Positions 60,951 to 64,000 of a stretch of DNA of 64,000 nucleotides are shown piece after piece. The stretch's first letter is position 1. Each line of letters starts with the position of its first letter. The notes beneath the pieces were generated by a model, which worked only from the letters and a program-made list of their open reading frames with translations, was not told the DNA's origin and ran no database searches. This stretch comes from Herminiimonas sp. (lineage in GTDB: Bacteria; Pseudomonadota; Gammaproteobacteria; Burkholderiales; Burkholderiaceae_D), in NCBI GenBank assembly GCA_028292265.1, contig JAQGMR010000001.1, positions 62,001 through 126,000 of the forward strand, written 5' to 3'. The translations under genes and the position numbers were made by a program.

Positions 60951-61754
60951 TTAGCCCGGGTTCATGCCCTTCGCCTTGATCACCGCGGCGGCGGCCGGAG
61001 TCGCCAGGAAGGTGATAAACGCTTTGGCGGCTTCCGATTCCTTGCTATCGGCAGCGACGGCTGCAGTAAAAACTACTTCCTGCTGTACCTCGGCGGGCAA
61101 CGAGCCGACTACGTCCAGACCAGGGGCCGTCAGCACATTGACAAGAAACACGCCGAGTTCGGCCTCACCGTTGGCGACCGCCTGAACGATCTGTGCCGGC
61201 GTGGCCTGTGCCTTGGTCTTCGCTTTCATCGCCTCGCTGATGCCAAGAGTTTCGAACACGCGCAACACCTGGGTGCCGGCGGCGCTGGCCGGTATGGTGG
61301 CGATGGACTGCGCTCTGAGCAGCGACTGCTTCAAGGCGTCGGGCGTGCCAATGTCGGGCTTGGGCGCGCCAGCGCGGACTGCAACGCCCAGCCCGACCCG
61401 AGCAATGTTGGTAGTTGGCCCAGCTGCGAATCGGGCACGAGAGCCGGCGTCCTTCATTACATCAACCGGAACGATACCGAGGTCAAAGGGGCCGCCAGTC
61501 GTAGCCAGCTTGATCAGTTCGGGGGTGGTGCCGAAGCGAAAAATTAGTTTATGCCCGGAGGCGCTTTCGAAGGGTGCGGCGAGGTCTTTCATTGGAGCCG
61601 CTATTGCGCCACCCGCCAGCACCTGGAGTTCCGCAGCCAGCGCGCTGGCGATGGGGAAGAAAGCAAGCACAAGACATAGCATTGTGGCGGCCGCAGGCGG
61701 GATGCGCTGGCGGGTCGCATTACACTTGAATCCTCCAAATCTTCCTCTTGGCAT
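60951..61754 (-). CDS. ModA-like extracellular solute-binding protein (orphan)
   Basis: The 267-residue protein has a signal peptide ([19 protein letters not shown]) and a ModA/type 2 periplasmic-binding fold: [21 protein letters not shown] opening and [15 protein letters not shown] in the first lobe. ModA binds molybdate, but many paralogues in Burkholderiales bind other anions. No permease or ATPase follows. The start at 61754 is preceded by GGGGAGG at ideal spacing, which decides it over 61898. Confidence 0.8.
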   Translation of the reverse strand: MPRGRFGGFKCNATRQRIPPAAATMLCLVLAFFPIASALAAELQVLAGGAIAAPMKDLAAPFESASGHKLIFRFGTTPELIKLATTGGPFDLGIVPVDVMKDAGSRARFAAGPTTNIARVGLGVAVRAGAPKPDIGTPDALKQSLLRAQSIATIPASAAGTQVLRVFETLGISEAMKAKTKAQATPAQIVQAVANGEAELGVFLVNVLTAPGLDVVGSLPAEVQQEVVFTAAVAADSKESEAAKAFITFLATPAAAAVIKAKGMNPG

Positions 61755-61841
61755 AGTGCCTCCCCGGTTTGCACCATGGAACAATACGCCGAAATGCACG
61801 GGACCTGCAATCTGACTGGAACGGAAAACCAGCCTCCAATG

Positions 61842-61875
61842 AAAAACCCCCTCTAAACGGATTGTCGAGAGGGGG
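61842..61875 (-). terminator. Rho-independent terminator (reverse strand)
   Basis: CCCCCTCT (61847-61854) pairs with AGAGGGGG (61868-61875). On the reverse strand the stem is followed by five T residues (61846-61842). It ends the transcript of the YXWGXW protein upstream of the ModA-like gene. Confidence 0.75.
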
Positions 61876-61968
61876 CTGGACACTACGGTAACGGTCAATT
61901 CTCTACACGATGATCCAGAGCGCCTTCGGCGAGCGGTCTCCCGTGTAGCTCAATTCCGTCGAAACGAC

Positions 61969-62370
61969 TTACCTGCGATACGGATTGTTCGGAGCGCTGT
62001 CCACGCGGTTCGGCACGCCGTCGCCGTCGCGATCGCCACGGGGGCCATTTGCAGCCGGGGCGTTCCGCTGCCATCCACCCCTGTTCAGGCGCCAACCGTT
62101 GTTCGTCTGCTGCCACTCGGGATGTTGGTAGCGTTGGCCGACACGTACCCGTTCCCAATGACCCGCAGTCCACTTGTGCTTATTGCCGCTGACATTCCAG
62201 TAGCCGGGGGCCCATTCGTATCCTCGACGCGGAGCAGGTACGACTTCTTGACGTGGGGGTGGGGGCGCGTTGCGGACAATAACGCTATAGCTTTGCGCCA
62301 TTGCTTGCGCCGGCAGGAAGGCAGCCGTGCTGATCAGTATTGCGGCAGCGCCGCATAGAATTCGTTTCAT
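61969..62370 (-). CDS. YXWGXW repeat periplasmic protein
   Basis: The 133-residue product has a signal peptide (MKRILCGAAAILISTAAFLPAQA). It contains the paired Trp/Tyr motif YEWAPGYWNVSGNKHKWTAGHW, typical of small YXWGXW-repeat envelope proteins of betaproteobacteria. The C-terminus is Asn/Arg-rich and includes GDRDGDGVPNRVDSAPNNP, a thrombospondin-type-3-like acidic segment that may bind Ca2+. Function is unknown. Confidence 0.8.
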   Translation of the reverse strand: MKRILCGAAAILISTAAFLPAQAMAQSYSVIVRNAPPPPRQEVVPAPRRGYEWAPGYWNVSGNKHKWTAGHWERVRVGQRYQHPEWQQTNNGWRLNRGGWQRNAPAANGPRGDRDGDGVPNRVDSAPNNPYRR

Positions 62371-62713
62371 ATTTTCTCCAGTTTGGTTTGATGTCGCCCA
62401 CTTGTTAAGTCCTCCTGCGAGGACAGACGGGCGACTCGCCTATCTGCAAGATATACGGCTAGTACCGGTTGTTCCGTGCGCCAGGGCACATTGCGACCCA
62501 TGCGACCTGGAATATCAATTGCTTCCCGCTATCGCTTTGAGAAACATGCCAAAGCGGACCGGATTCGCCGTTCACCGTTGATGCCGTCCGGACGAAGGCG
62601 ATATCTTCCGTTGAAAAAAATACCGGTCGGTCGCACAAAACCGCTCGCCTTCCGTTGCCGCAACATGGCATTGACACGGTTGTGGTGGTTGGGACCGGCT
62701 TTAACGTTGATAT

Positions 62714-63430
62714 ATGAAGACCTCGCGCAGAACGTTTCTGATCCAATCGGTCGGTTTGCTTGCCATGTCCCCTGCTCTTGCCGCAGCCATGCCGCATGTC
62801 GTCCTTCTTGGCGACTCCATATTTGATAACGGCAGCTATACAGCGGGTGGCCCGGACGTCATTGCGCAGGTTCGAAGGCACCTCCCGGTTAACTGGAAGG
62901 CAAGCCTGCTTGCTGTCGATGGCGCCACCACGCGGAACGTCGACGCCCAGTTGACGCACCTGCCAGCAGACGCCAGTCATATGGTATTGAGCATCGGCGG
63001 CAACGATGCGCTCGGTTCACAGCCTATTCTGCGTGCCTCGGTACGGTCCACTGGAGAAGCCCTGACCCTGCTCGCTGGCGCCGCAGCGCAATTCGAGAAG
63101 CGATATCGGGAGGCCGTCGCGGGTTGCATGAAGCACGGATTGCCGCTGGCGATATGCACCGTCTATAACGGCAATTTCACGGACAGGGAATATCAATTGC
63201 AGGTCACAACCGCGCTCACCGTATTCAATGACGCGATCATTCGAGTCGCGCTTGAAAACGCACTATCGGTAATCGACCTGAGACAAGTTTGCAACAGACC
63301 AGAGGACTATACGAATCCGATCGAGCCCTCAAGTATTGGCGGCGCCAAGATTGCGAAGGCGATCGTGCAAACGGTGTCCGAGCCGGTGGCGCGAAGACGC
63401 GGAGCCCATGTGACGGGGTGGGTGCCGTAA
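62714..63430 (+). CDS. SGNH/GDSL-family hydrolase, exported
   Basis: The 238-residue protein has an N-terminal Tat-like signal (TSRRTFLIQSVGLLAMSPALA). It then shows GDSIFDN (nucleophile Ser), SIGGND (block III) and YTNPIEPSSIGGAKIAKAI at the end, where canonical GDSL enzymes have DxxH; the His is not obvious here. It could be an esterase or lipase of the envelope with a variant triad. It stands alone. Confidence 0.8.
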   Translation: MKTSRRTFLIQSVGLLAMSPALAAAMPHVVLLGDSIFDNGSYTAGGPDVIAQVRRHLPVNWKASLLAVDGATTRNVDAQLTHLPADASHMVLSIGGNDALGSQPILRASVRSTGEALTLLAGAAAQFEKRYREAVAGCMKHGLPLAICTVYNGNFTDREYQLQVTTALTVFNDAIIRVALENALSVIDLRQVCNRPEDYTNPIEPSSIGGAKIAKAIVQTVSEPVARRRGAHVTGWVP

Positions 63431-63929
63431 AGGGACGCAGCATTCCGGCCCCTGTGACACGGTCGGTTCCGTAATTGGCGCAGCATTCCTGGGCGCCCAC
63501 CCGGCGACCTGTAGCCGGAATGGTGGACGTCATGCATGGTACCGCGGGCCGACGCCATAATCGGCTCCTGGACTCTGCGGCCGAGCGTACCGCCGGGAGG
63601 GCCCGGATTTGGGTTCGCCATGCCCTGTCGCCTCGCCCGTTCTGGTATCCTTCCGCGCACTGTCGTGCGAAATTGGAAGTGACTTGCGGAGGTCCAGATG
63701 ATGCAAAAGTACGCCGCTTGTTTGTCTGCGCAGAATGCGCTTCGCGCCGGATACGCATGAAACAAGGTTGAATTGAACCAAACCAGCAACACCAGCTCTT
63801 TTCCTCGTGCTGCGCAGCCGGTGCAACTGCCGTAGCTACTGTAGGTGAGTGGGTCGGTCACTCGGTCGCTCCGTAACGAATTACAGAAATTTCCGGTGCT
63901 ACCGGCCCGGATGAACGGATGGATAAAAA
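63431..63929. other. Intergenic region, no gene recognised
   Basis: About 500 bases separate the SGNH hydrolase and the formyltransferase-like gene. Frames on both strands (for example + 63475-63771) are Arg-rich without recognisable motifs or good ribosome sites, as expected of non-coding high-GC DNA. Just before 63930 the sequence becomes AT-rich, which suits a promoter. Confidence 0.4.
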
Positions 63930-64000
63930 ATGAAATGTGCATTGGTAGGATCCCGTTACTTTGGCGCCTCGGTGTTCGAGGCGCTGCGCAAGGAAGAAGG
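63930..64000 (+). CDS. Formyltransferase-like protein, start only
   Basis: From the ATG at 63930 the 23 visible codons read MKCALVGSRYFGASVFEAL and continue in frame to the edge. This is the Rossmann-like opening of the formyltransferase family (methionyl-tRNA formyltransferase relatives). The remainder is outside the window, so the call is tentative. Confidence 0.5.
   Translation, partial: MKCALVGSRYFGASVFEALRKEE

Noticed and set aside
63475..63771. Possible small gene after the SGNH hydrolase
   Set aside because: It is Arg-rich with no recognisable motif and no clear ribosome site, and longer frames overlap on the other strand; typical of non-coding high-GC DNA.

Overview
The window reads as a chromosomal segment of a betaproteobacterium, probably Burkholderiales and possibly Oxalobacteraceae-like. 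The support is four Bug/TctC-type periplasmic receptors without their own membrane subunits, a PEP-CTERM (exosortase) substrate, high GC coding and LysR/IclR/GntR-controlled catabolic clusters. No insertion sequences, tRNAs, rRNAs or CRISPR arrays were seen.

Layout. 1-19.4 kb holds CoA-linked and organic-acid catabolic clusters: a partial hydroxyacid dehydrogenase, a PEP-CTERM surface protein with a candidate sigma-54 promoter, a reverse-strand group (ketopantoate reductase-like, FAH-family hydrolase, two tandem IclR regulators), a forward operon (two acyl-CoA dehydrogenases, AcuI-like reductase, ADP-forming acyl-CoA synthetase, DUF1254 protein, class II aldolase, two Bug receptors) and a reverse operon (HMG-CoA-lyase-like, class III CoA transferase, Bug receptor). 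19.5-21.1 kb is a small odd islet: a truncated HTH gene, a two-helix membrane protein and a SycD/LcrH-like TPR protein.

21.3-36.6 kb is the most interesting part. A GntR regulator is divergent from an operon encoding a TSUP (sulfite-exporter family) permease, a sulfonate-type ABC binding protein, a complete paralogous succinate-dehydrogenase-like complex, a two-subunit class I fumarase-like hydratase and a ThDP enzyme. An identical 14-bp palindrome-like site overlaps the -35 box of this operon and of a second one encoding sulfolactate sulfo-lyase SuyAB, the ABC ATPase and permease, and the sulfolactate dehydrogenases SlcC and ComC. 3-Sulfopropanoate, 3-sulfoacrylate, 3-sulfolactate and 3-sulfopyruvate are the sulfonate analogues of succinate, fumarate, malate and oxaloacetate. 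I therefore propose a 'sulfo-TCA' route: 3-sulfopropanoate (or a relative such as sulfosuccinate) is oxidised, hydrated to sulfolactate and cleaved to pyruvate plus sulfite.

36.6-49.6 kb carries a LysR-controlled TauD-like dioxygenase/enolase-superfamily/Bug cluster, then LysR-soeABC (cytoplasmic sulfite dehydrogenase), a SulP transporter and a CBS-BON protein. This could complete sulfite disposal as sulfate. 49.6-64 kb is mixed: a decayed RhuM gene, ycaO, a glyoxalase-fold protein, a Cache-PAS-GGDEF-EAL protein, a beta-propeller lipoprotein with a candidate sigma-54 promoter, two DUF2382 stress-type proteins, small envelope proteins, an orphan ModA-like protein, an SGNH hydrolase and the start of a formyltransferase-like gene.
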